From positions 34,853,598 to 34,917,597 of the forward strand of contig CM065297.1 in NCBI GenBank assembly GCA_032871835.1: a stretch of DNA of 64,000 nucleotides, given 5' to 3'. Each line of letters opens with the position of its first letter. The first letter of the stretch is position 1. This document shows positions 34,240-43,800 of the stretch, piece after piece. The stretch comes from Dipteronia dyeriana (taxonomy: Eukaryota > Streptophyta > Magnoliopsida > Sapindales > Sapindaceae). The position numbers were made by a program, and so were the translations under genes. Under the pieces are notes generated by a model, which was given only the letters and a program-made list of their open reading frames with translations, was not told the DNA's origin and made no database searches.

Positions 34240-35474
34240 TGTTGAGTTGTTTGTGTGAGTTGAATCAAAGCAAAGCAAAACCCACACACTATCTATCAGT
34301 TAGTAACTGTGTTTTAAGGTGGAGAAATGGTGAGAGTGGGTGTGTGATAGCTGAGAAGATAAAGTAGCAATAGTAATACAGTTTGGGACTTTTTATTGGG
34401 AGACTATAAAGTTGGGTGGGGTTTTAATTTTATGGGTTATGGGCTTTACACCTCCACATATTTTGGGGTAACCGGAAATCTAGGTCTTTCTCAGAATCTC
34501 AGGATAGTTTTGTCATTAAAAAAAATACACATATAACATGTGGTAAATTATATTAGTATAACAAATCTCCTTTTCATAGTAAAAAAAATTAAGGGTGTCA
34601 AATGAGTTGGTTGGAGCCTAAATTTTAAGTGCATCTTTGACGGTCTCTCTCTCTTGAAAACTCCTTTATTTGAAGGTGTATGTTATTATAAGAGAATATT
34701 GAGGGAGTATATGCTCCAATAATACTCCTTTAAATGGTCCCTTTAATAATTTTTTATTATTATTTAAATGTTAGATATTATATTTAATAAATATTAGATA
34801 TTGTTTGACCCTTTTAATAATCTTAAATATGTGGAGACCACTTTAAAGGGGTCTGAAAACACTTCTTAATTAAGGGATTGAACTCCACCGGAACACAATT
34901 AAGAGAGACATTTAGGGACCTGTTGGAACTGTAAAAATACTTATACTTTTTTAATTAATCAATGAGATGTCTTCAAGGGGGCTGTTGGATATGCTTTAAA
35001 GTCTAACTAGGTTTCAGGGATGGATACAGAATCAGTCTTAATTTCTTTTTTGAGGTCTGACCTTATCCGTAAGCCATATATCCGGATCAGGTTTGCCATA
35101 CAGGTCTGAGGGGCTCGTTGGGTTTTTATTTTACTTTGTATGTAAGCATGTCCTCAAGCTTGGCCTTTGAGTTCACGGACTTCGATAGTAAAACCTTGCC
35201 CATCTGATCATAGGGTTTGACCGCAACCGGCTCAATTTGAGGGCCAAACATCCGCCTTTCGACAGCTTGGCACATTTGACCCCTCCGGTCAAAATGTGAC
35301 ATCAACTAAATAAAAATGGAAAATTTGGTTCATATTTAAAAGTTCAATAATGTTAGACGTTTCAACTCATGTATCATACCTCAATTTATGATACAATAAT
35401 GCTATTTAACCCAAATGAAGTGGATCCTTATTTTCTCTATATTAGAATTGGATGATTGAAATGCACATCACCTC
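34240..35474. other. Peroxiredoxin 5' flank, MITE candidate and unassigned sequence
   Basis: 34240-34420 is the 5' untranslated/promoter side of the peroxiredoxin gene (minus strand); no convincing TATA box was fixed. At about 34628-35005 the ends TTTAAGTGCATCTTTGACGG and GGGGGCTGTTGGATATGCTTTAAA are roughly inverted, a possible AT-rich MITE. On the minus strand, 35300-35130 reads as an open stretch (MFGPQIEPVAVKPYDQMGK, then VLLSKSVNSKAKLEDML) that I do not recognise. Confidence 0.4.
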
Positions 35475-35695
35475 TTAACAGAGCTGGTAGTGCACCTCTC
35501 TTCCACATAAATAGTGAGGGGTTCAAATCCCACCATGCACATTTTACAAACAATGTGAGGAATTTTCTTTTCGAATTGTAGGAGTAGTTATCTCCCGTTA
35601 CGAGAATAGATATCCGGACTGCACATATATTGTTTGATCTCGACAGACTTCAACAGTCCTATTGTAATAATTCTGGTAATACCTCAAAAAGGAAT
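35475..35695 (+). mobile_element. tRNA-derived SINE
   Basis: AGCTGGTAGTGCACC resembles a pol III A box. GGGGTTCAAATCCC, about 45 bp downstream, is a good B box. The body (GTTATCTCCCGTTACGAGAATAGATATCCGGA..TTGTTTGATCTCGACAG) is shared with 52110-52310, which confirms it as a dispersed repeat. It abuts the remnant of Tat element 2. Confidence 0.7.
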
Positions 35696-36042
35696 CCTCG
35701 AAGGGGGTTCACAACGAGGAGCTAGAAGGAGGCATTGCTGAAGTCCAAGATCCCCCCGTAGTGCTCTCAGGAGTGGAGTCAACAGAAAGTGGGAACGTGT
35801 CTGAGTCGGTGGCCAGCCTTCTTGATGCAGCTATACCGCCTGAAGTTATGGCAGTGATTAATGAAATCGTGGAGGAGGATCCTGTTGACCCCGAGGCAGA
35901 CGGGGCTGATCCTCAGGAGGAGGTGGCTGAGGCAATAGATGCAGCTGACCAGGACGAGCCGCAACCGGAGAGGGGAACAGAGGGCGAGGTTCATTATGTG
36001 GAGGAGGAGGATGGAGGTCCTCAGGAAGACGAAGAAGCTTGA
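35696..36042 (+). pseudogene. C-terminal tail of antisense ORF, Tat element 2
   Basis: A plus-strand frame, opposite to the element's pol, is open from about 35715 to the stop at 36040-36042. It is dominated by Glu, Asp and Pro (PPEVMAVINEIVEEDPVDPE, QEEVAEAIDAADQDEPQPER). The acidic tail sits at the same place, relative to pol and the satellite array, as the acidic tail of the antisense ORF of element 1 (13620-14037). The start and the PF04195-like domain are missing, cut at the SINE border. Probably not expressed. Confidence 0.55.
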
Positions 36043-36480
36043 GTTCTCTCCCATGTAATCTATTTTGAATGCTTGGAAAAAGGGGTGGGCATCCCATCTT
36101 CAACTGTGTTTGCCATTTTATTATTTTTTTTGTAGCCCGGAACCAGGGATTGAGCCCCCCTTGCTTGTTGTAGCCTTGTTTGGGGATATGCTCCCTTACT
36201 TGAAAATAAAATTTTAATCTCAGATCTAACTCAGACTTGCATGTACTTGCTTGATCGTCCAACTTTTATATCGAAACGAGCTATCTTTGGGGGGAAAACA
36301 AGATAAGAAAAAAGACTGTTGGCATTGATCCCCCATACTAATGAAACTCCCGGCTCAACTTCTTCAGTTGACAGTCCCCTTGTTTGATTGTAGGTATGAT
36401 GTATTAAGTAACTCAGTATCAAGGAGAGCTAGTAACTTGAACTTACTGGCATATTTAGAATTTAAGGAAGTCAAGCCTTC
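36043..36480. other. 3' non-coding part of Tat element 2
   Basis: Lies between the antisense ORF stop and the satellite array. No coding region is supported. It includes AATAAAATT near 36208, a possible polyadenylation signal for the antisense transcript. Confidence 0.4.
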
Positions 36481-37200
36481 TATCTTTGAGTCCCTCTAGG
36501 GGGCTGTAAACCCGAGTGAGGTATTTAGTGAAGGATTTATCCCTTAAGCTCGAATCTTTCTTAAGGGTGGTTGTCCGAGCAGGGCATCATGAGGCTATCT
36601 AGCCATTTACTGATCTTGAGATCAGGATGACAACTATGCTCGTATACTTAGATCTTTCTTGGGGGTGGTAGCCCGACCAAGGCATCATGAGAGCTATCTA
36701 GCTATTTCCTGCTCTCGAGATCTGGATGGAAACTATGCTCTTATACTCAGATCCTTCTTGGGGGTGGTAGTCCGACCAAGGCATTAGGAGGGCTATCTAG
36801 CTATTTCCTGGTCTTGAGGCTTGGATGACAACTATGCTCTTATACTCAGATCCTTCTTGGGGGTGGTAACCCGACCAAGGCATCAAGAGGGCTATCTAGC
36901 TATTTTCTGGTCTTGAGATCTGGATGGCAATTATGCTCTTATACTTAGATCCTTATTGGGGGTGGTAGCCCGACCAAGGCATCATGAGGGCTATCTAGCT
37001 ATTTCCTGGTATTGAGACCTGAATGACAACTATGCTCTTATACTCAGATCCTTCTTGGGGGTGGTAGCCAGACCAAGGCATTATGAGGGCTATCTAGCTA
37101 TTTCCTGGTCTCGAGATCTGGATGGAAACTATGCTATTATACTCAGACCCTTCTTGGTAGGGGGTTGTGTCCAACCGAGGCATCAGGAGTAGCGAGGGGG
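36481..37200. repeat. 99-bp tandem array in Tat element 2
   Basis: Six or more copies of a unit with TCCTTCTTGGGGGTGGTAGC, then CCGACCAAGGCATCATGAGG, GCTATCTAGCTATTTCCTGG and TCTGGATGGCAACTATGCTC. GGGGGTGGT lies near 36661, 36760, 36859, 36958 and 37057, giving a constant 99-bp period. Outer copies (36570, 37150) are more diverged. The unit sequence is unrelated by eye to the array of Tat element 1. Confidence 0.9.
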
Positions 37201-37448
37201 CTTCCCCGGCTTACCCCTGGTCTTGAGGCGATAATGTCGAAACTTTCCATGTAGACAAAAATCATTGTAGAACATAGTTGAAGAAGGAGTAAACAAGAAA
37301 AAGCAAGCTTTATTGATATGGAAGATGGAGTACACTACTGTCAGAAGAAAAAAAATAAAAGAAGCTAGTCGGAGGTCGCCTGCTCCTGAGTCCCTGTTCA
37401 ATGGTAGAATTTCCTTAGGTGATCCACATTCCAAGTATGGTCGATGAG

Positions 37449-38475
37449 TCAGCCATCCATATCCTCGAGCTTGTACGCATTATTACGGATCACCATATTT
37501 ATTAGGTAGAGTCCTTCCAAGTTGGGCCCTATGACCCCGACTGACCTCTTCTTGGTGTTCAACATCACTTTCCTGAGGACTAGATCCCCTTCTTTGAAGC
37601 TTCGGGCTTTAACCCTCCTGTTGAAGTACCTGGCAATCCTGCCTTGGTAGATCGCTACCTTCTCAGCTATTCGATCTTGCTTTTCCTCCAGGAGGTCCAA
37701 GCTAGCTCGGAGCTTGCTTTCATTGCTCCCCGGTTTGAATCGTTGGACTCTAAAGGAGGTTAACTTGTGCTCTATAGGTAGGACCGCTTCAACCCTGAAG
37801 GCCAGCGAGTATGGTGTTTCCCCGGTAGTTGTTCTCCCTATAGTGTGGTAAGCCCAGAGGACCTCGGGAAGCTCCTCTACCCATCTGCATTTCTTCTGCT
37901 GTAGCTTTTTCTTTAAAAACTTCTTAATGGTTTTGTTCGTGGATTCCACCAAACCATTGGTCTGAAGGTAAGCTACCGAAGCAAACTGAAGGTCGATTCC
38001 TAAACCTTTGCAGAAATCTCTGAATCGGCCATTATCGAACTGTTTTTCGAGGTCAGTTATGATGGTAAGAAGGGTTCCAAACCTGTAAACTACATTGGTC
38101 TTGATGACCATTGTTGTGTTCTTTTTCGATATCTGGGAGAGTGGTCTAGCTTCAACCCATCTTGTGAAGTAGTCAATCACTACGATAGGTATGGCGAGCT
38201 AAGAGAAGACAAGAGCTCTGGAGGGAGGTGATTCAAGTTGGCGGCCTTCTGGCATGCCTCGCAGGTTTGCACCAAGTTCTTAGCATCTTGATGGATGGTC
38301 GACCAATAATACCCCATGCGGAGAACCTGATATGCCAAGGCCTCTCCACCAATATGGTTCCCGCATTCCCCATAATGGACCTCTCTCAAAGCCCACTTGG
38401 CATCTTCAGGGTGTAGACATCGGAGCAGGGGAAGGGTTTTCCCCTTCGGTATAAATGCCCATCCACCATACAATA
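37449..38475 (-). pseudogene. Integrase region, Tat element 2
   Basis: 38473-38180 holds the HHCC-type N-terminal finger (LREVHYGECGNHIGGEALAY, CEACQKAANLNH). 38180-37449 holds the core: MIDYFTRWVEARPL, FGTLLTIITDLEKQFDN, QTNGLVESTNKTIKKFLKKK and GETPYSLAFRVEAVLPIEHK, then a C-terminal part with FKEGDLVLRKV. The D,D,E residues appear present. A stop splits the two frames near 38180 and another ends the second at 37449. Read together they give nearly the whole integrase. Confidence 0.85.
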
Positions 38476-38709
38476 CCAGACCGAGAGCCTTTTAATCCTC
38501 ATAGCTTAGTCGGGATCCCCGGGGAGTTTCCCGTCCTATAGATATTCTGCTATTGGATCCATCCAGCATGGCTGTCGGTCCAGGGTATAAGCTTCTTTAC
38601 CTGTCATAATGCTAGGTAGGGGGACTACTTGAAGAGGGACTCCGTGAGGTAGGGTCTGGCCACCATAAACAACTATCTTGGCAAGAACGTCAGCTCGATG
38701 ATTTAACTG

Positions 38710-39465
38710 TCAAGGTATTTGTTCGATTCTGAATCCCTTAAATCTGCTTTTGAGTTGTTGTACCAATTTAAGGTAAGCGACCATGTTATCCCCTTTAGCC
38801 TGATAATCCCCGGAAACTTGGTTGACCAAGAGTGAAGAGTCGCTCTTGATATTCAGGTAATCAACCTCGAGCTCTATGGCAGCTTTTATCCTAGCTAGCA
38901 GGACTTCGTATTCCGCTTCTTTGTTCGTGTCTTTAAATTCGAACCTGAAATAATGGCAGCACTCAGTTCCTTCTAGGGCGATGAGGACTATGCTCGCTCC
39001 TCCCCCAGACTGCCCGGAAGCTCCGTCATTGTAGAGAGTCCATGACTCGCAGCCCTCCGACCAGTTGTCAGATTCTGGAGTCCTCTCAAGGGTGACATCT
39101 GTTACCGCGGGGACTGCCTGATCTGAAGGTACTGTGAGCTCTGCTACAAAGTCCGCTAGTGCCCGAGCTTTTATCGCAGTCTTAGGCTTATACTTTAAAT
39201 CAAACTGGGTAAGCTCTAAGGCCCATAGAACCAGCCTTCCAGAAACATCCGGCCTTTGCAAGAACTGACGGAAGGGTTGGTCCGTCACCACTGCTATTAA
39301 ATGAGCATGGAAGTAAGGACGGAGTTTCCTTGCCGAGGTCACCAAGGCATAAGCGAGCTTCTCCAGTAGAGTATAGTTTTTTTCGGGCTTGGTTAGAGCG
39401 TGACTCACATAGTAGATAGGTCGCTGGATCCTATCCCCACATTCCTTGACCAAGGCCCCACTCAC
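38710..39465 (-). pseudogene. RNase H and archaeal-type RNase H, Tat element 2
   Basis: One open frame of 251 codons. The first half matches gypsy RNase H (YYVSHALTKPEKNYTLLEKL, LVTSARKLRPYFHAH, VVTDQPFRQFLQRPDVSGRL). The second has the extra RNase H: SWTLYNDGASGQSGGGASIV, FEFKDTNKEAEYEVLLARIK and IKSDSSLLVNQVSGDY, with D/E/D catalytic positions plausible. The dual RNase H supports Tat lineage. The region 38710-38475, between here and integrase, contains stops. Confidence 0.85.
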
Positions 39466-39930
39466 AACGGTTTCTTAAACATCCAGTATACTTGGAGCTC
39501 TTCTCCAGGATTTGGCTTGACCAACAGTGGAGGGCTTGTTAGGTATCTTTTCAAAGCTTGGAAAGCCTGTTCGCTCTTCTGATCCCACTTCATATTTCTT
39601 CCCTGCTTGATAGCTTTGAAGAATGGTAGGCACTTATCGGTAGACCGGGAGATGAACCTGTTGAGCGCTGCTACCTGTCCGGTCAAGGCCTGAACATGTT
39701 TAAGAGATATGGGGGATTCCAGATCCAAGATAGCCATGATTTTTTTCGGGTTAGCCTCTATGGCTCTCTCATGGACCATGAAGCCCAGAAACTTCCCCGC
39801 ACTTACCTCAAAGGCGCATTTGGATGGGTTCAACCTCATCTGGTTTTCCCTTAGGATCATGAATGTCCTACGAAGGTCGTCCAGGTGGCCTTCCGAGGTT
39901 GAAGATTTAGTGATCATGTCATCGATTTAG
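39462..39930 (-). pseudogene. C-terminal half of reverse transcriptase, Tat element 2
   Basis: Begins with IDDMITKSS, the end of the polymerase YIDD motif, then RENQMRLNPSKCAFEVSAGK, FLGFMVHERAIEANPKK and LTGQVAALNRFISRSTDKC. Upstream of 39930 the similarity ends abruptly, so palm and finger regions are missing. A frameshift at its C-terminus (GEELQVYWMFKKPL) leads into the RNase H frame. Confidence 0.85.
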
Positions 39931-40874
39931 TAGAGTATAGTTCCTTAAGAACCACCGAAGAATTCTTTAAATATGATTGAGATTAAATTAATAAATATAA
40001 TCATTGACATATATTTTTTACAATCTTCTTGGATTATTAGTGAAAATTTTCTTTTGTGTGTGTTTTTTTTATATATACTACATGTGGTGACAGCGATTCG
40101 AACATGAGATATTACAAGTCTAAATAAACACTTTTACCATCAAGCTACATTCAACAGTGATAGTTTTTCATGTGTTATACAGTTACATTATGAAAGATAA
40201 AATTATTTATAGATACAAATATCTGTAATAATCCATTCCATTTAAGCTCTGATATTAATATATCGGAACGAGGGTTGATATGATCATAATATCCATTTTA
40301 TTTACAGGGATGATGATGCTATGGTCTATGGATATCCACCTCACCCACCTTTATTATCAATTTTAATATATTTATATATGTAACAAAAACTTAACTATTA
40401 ATTATAATTATCAATATAATTTTTATTTTCTCTAAAAAACCTGAAAAGCTAGTTTACATAATAAGAATTGAGAAGCCGCCAACCAGGCTTGAGACTACCA
40501 AGTAAAATATAAAAAATCAATATTTTTTCATCGGATACAAGCATGAATGAAACGATGATGGATATCTCCCTACCTCAATCCACGGATTCCCTCAAAATAG
40601 GGTCAGGAAGACGATATAGCAAAACATATGGGCAAAAGTGAAAAAAAAGAGAGAGAGAGCAGGAAATAGCGTTAATAATGAAATATAAAAAATTTCGGCA
40701 AAACTTCCCTCCACATCTATCCGAACTAAAATTCCCTCCTTCCCTCGTTTTCTGCTCTCTTCATCCCCTCCCACCACCACCACCACCACCACCACCGCAA
40801 CCACCACTTTCTCTTGCTCTCTCTTTCTAGATCTCTGATTTCATCTTTCTCTCTTTTCGTCCTTTGGACTTCAA
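39931..40874. other. E2F upstream region with SINE fragment
   Basis: At 40055-40155 the minus strand reads GTAGCTTGATGGTAAAAGTG with TGTTCGAATCGC ~40 bp further, which fits pol III A and B boxes of a tRNA-derived SINE. The rest is AT-rich. From about 40600 the sequence becomes pyrimidine-rich (CTCTCTCTTTC, CCA repeats), a likely E2F promoter and 5' untranslated region. No TTTCCCGC-type E2F site was recognised. Confidence 0.5.
40768..40805. repeat. (CCA)n microsatellite in the E2F 5' region
   Basis: About ten CCA trinucleotides, with a small interruption at CCGCAACCACCA, lie ~75 bp before the E2F start codon, probably in the 5' untranslated region. Gly/Trp/Val-rich frames across it on the other strand are artefacts. 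Confidence 0.85.
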
Positions 40875-43800
40875 ATGTCCGGCACTGCTCGAGCCTCCGC
40901 CCACTCCACGGCGCCGCCGCCTTCCGCCCCGATCGTGCCTCCAATCAGGCGCCACTTGGCTTTCGTTACTACAAAACCTCCATTTGTTCCATCTGATGAT
41001 TACCACCGATTCTCTTCTCCCGCAACTACTCGCCGAGCCGCCGATCAAGAACCTGAAGCTGTTGTTGTCAGATCTCCTGTCAGTCCTTTTTTTTTTCCTA
41101 CTTTTGTAGACTTTATTTATCTTTATAACACTTCTTTTTAGTGGTTTTTCTTTTAATTATTAAAGAATTTTGGAGTTTTATTTAACAAAGATTTTTTTGA
41201 TTTTGTAATTACTTTGTTTAATTTACTAATTTTGGTTCTTAGATACTGAATTGAATGCTGATTTTGGATTTTATCGTCTGGTAGTGAAATTTATCTGGAT
41301 TGCTGTATTTTACCAATGTATCTGAAACTTAATTTAATTGTTTTGCTACTCTTTATTATGAATTAATCACTGATTAGTTTACTTCATTTCCATGAGTTTG
41401 CCAGCGATGTAGACAAGTGTTTTTTTTTTTTTTTGTCTTTATATGTTAAAAATTACGGAGCAAAACACGTTTATTTGCCTCAAAATGACCGTGTAATCTT
41501 TCCAGCTTGTGCTTAATCAGTTTTTATCCCCTTAACTTATTTAAGGCCTTGAATATTGTTATAGTTGTTGATTGTGTTGTTCATATGGAGAAGGTTTCAT
41601 TGTCCATTATTGTTTATACTTAAATGTTTTTCTTGTTGATGTAGCTTATATCGGGTCATCAATAAACAGTATAAATAGCAGTGAGATTTTGGTACTCTAC
41701 TACTCTTGCTTTTAAAAGTACAAAACTCTTATAATACCTTACCTTGAAATCGACCCTGCTATTGGTTTTAACTGTAAATATTTTAGTAGTATGTGGTCTA
41801 GTTTTCTTTGTGTTTGTTTCTAATACAACTCTGCTCGCGTTCATATGTTTCTCAGTTTTTAAAGAGGAAGAATGGACTAGATGACAATGAGGTTGAATCG
41901 AGAGAGATGGTCAGTAGTCCTGGATTGATTAACATATCGAACTGTCCCTTCCAGACGCCTATATCTGCAAAAGGGGGAAGGATAAACATCCGTTCAAAAG
42001 GAACAAAGGGCAACAATAGATCCACTCCTCAGACACCCTTGTCAAATGCTGGTGCGAAATTTACTAGTTTCCATTTAGGTTCTCTCATCTGTTTCCTATA
42101 TTCACTGATGCGAAAACTTTATCCTTGGAGACGAACAAAATTGGGTGTTACAGATTAAATATGGTTCACTACTGCATAATCGGGTTTTTGAAGAGAATTA
42201 CTTGTACTCTACCTAGCTATCAGAGGCAAACAACTAAGTACTTGATGTTAACTTTCAGGTTCTCCTTCTACTCTAACTCCTGCTGGCAGCTGTCGTTATG
42301 ACAGTTCCTTAGGTAATACTGAAAGTCTTGGCATCTTTGTGTTTTGTACATTTGGTGTTGGGTGCATTATGTAGCTGTAAAGCTTATCTTATGTTGGCAT
42401 ACTGACAATAATTTGGTCAAACTTTCCAGGTCTTTTGACAAAAAAATTCATCAATCTAATTAAGCACGCTGAAGATGGTATGCTTGACCTGAACAAAGCT
42501 GCAGAAACTTTAGAGGTGATCATCCGGCTAACCAATCATGCATGTTGAATAATTCAATATACTTATTAATGACCCTTTCTTTTCTCAATTAAAACAGGTG
42601 CAAAAGAGACGGATATATGACATAACAAATGTTTTGGAAGGAATTGGGCTTATTGAGAAGAAGCTCAAGAACAGAATACGTTGGAAGTAACTTTTTTGAC
42701 ATTTTTAAGAATTTGATGTTGTTTTGCTTCTATCTTACTTTTTACTCATGAAAGGATTGATCAAATTGACCAGGGGACTTGATAATTCAGTGCCAGGGGA
42801 GGTGGATGGCGATGCTTCTTTATTAAAGGTACGCAGAACAAAATGTTGGCTTATTATCATGCAGACAATAGAAACTTTGTAATTTTGTTTATATCATGGA
42901 TAATGTTTCTGTATTCCTTTATCTCATTTTGTAACTTTGCACACAATATCTTACCATTGTCGGTTCATCCTCTACATTTGTTTTTTGGAACCTAAAAAGG
43001 TGTAGTTTTAGAGGCTTTTTGAGATGGACCAGATTTTAACTTATTGTCTTTTCTGGCAGGAAGAGGTTGAAAACCTTTCCATGGAAGAGGGCAGACTAGA
43101 TGACCGAATAAGGTTTCGTAGCAGTAACTTTTGTTGTTTTGAATATTTAGAAAAAAAGTATTGATACTTCCAAACTATTGCAGAGAGATGCAGGAAAGGT
43201 TGAGAAATTTGAGTGAAAATGAGAGCAATCAAAAGTAATTATTTTTCTCCACCCTGTTCCCTAATCCTATTCATTGCAATTTATTAATGTTAGTGTTTAT
43301 ATGTGTGCAATGCTACCTTCATTCCTCATGTAAATATTTCAGGTGGCTTTTTGTGACTGAAGAAGATATCAAAAACCTACCCTGTTTCCAGGTAAGGTTT
43401 ATGAAGAATTTAGAGAAAATTTGTGTATATATTATTTTATCAGTTGACATCCATATATATACAAGAAAGGAAGCTGATTTCCTTCTAAAAAGAGGATAAT
43501 CACAATCCCTAAGAAATAGGAAAAATAACAATCAAATCTCTAAAAAATAGGAAACAGAGCAATAACTGCTAAGCTACTAAATTACATCCTATTTACTTGG
43601 AATTCCACTAAATTACATCCTATTTACTTGGAATTCCTCCAACCCCCTCCCCCCCTCTCAAGCTGGGCAGTACATGTTGATCATGCCCAGCTTGGAACAC
43701 AGCCCTTCAAATGATGCTCTTGGTAGAGCCTTAGTAAACACATTAGCTATCTGCGAATTGGCAGGTGTGTAACTTGACAAACCTTGCTTCTAGTTTTTCC

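Larger units (their letters stand above)
35696..39930 (-). mobile_element. Truncated Ty3/gypsy Tat-lineage element 2
   Basis: On the minus strand RT (C-terminal half), RNase H, second RNase H and integrase follow in order. A 99-bp satellite array and then the tail of an ORF on the opposite (plus) strand come next. This is the architecture of Tat element 1. LTRs, gag, protease and the first half of RT are missing. Similarity breaks at about 39930, just before the IDDM of the polymerase motif, and at about 35695 next to the SINE. Coding frames are far better kept than in element 1 (243-aa integrase frame, 251-aa RNase H frame), so it decayed less. Confidence 0.85.

Noticed and set aside
34240..34287. 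Possible upstream start extending the peroxiredoxin N-terminus to 34287
   Set aside because: The upstream frame opens with GTG, not ATG. The ATG at 34239 gives a normal chloroplast transit peptide.
35475..35560. tRNA gene
   Set aside because: B box present, but no cloverleaf with paired acceptor stem; the body is shared with another locus, so it is a SINE.
40592..41048. Trp/Gly/Val-rich minus-strand frames upstream of and across E2F exon 1
   Set aside because: Antisense of the CCA microsatellite and exon 1; no domain or splice support.
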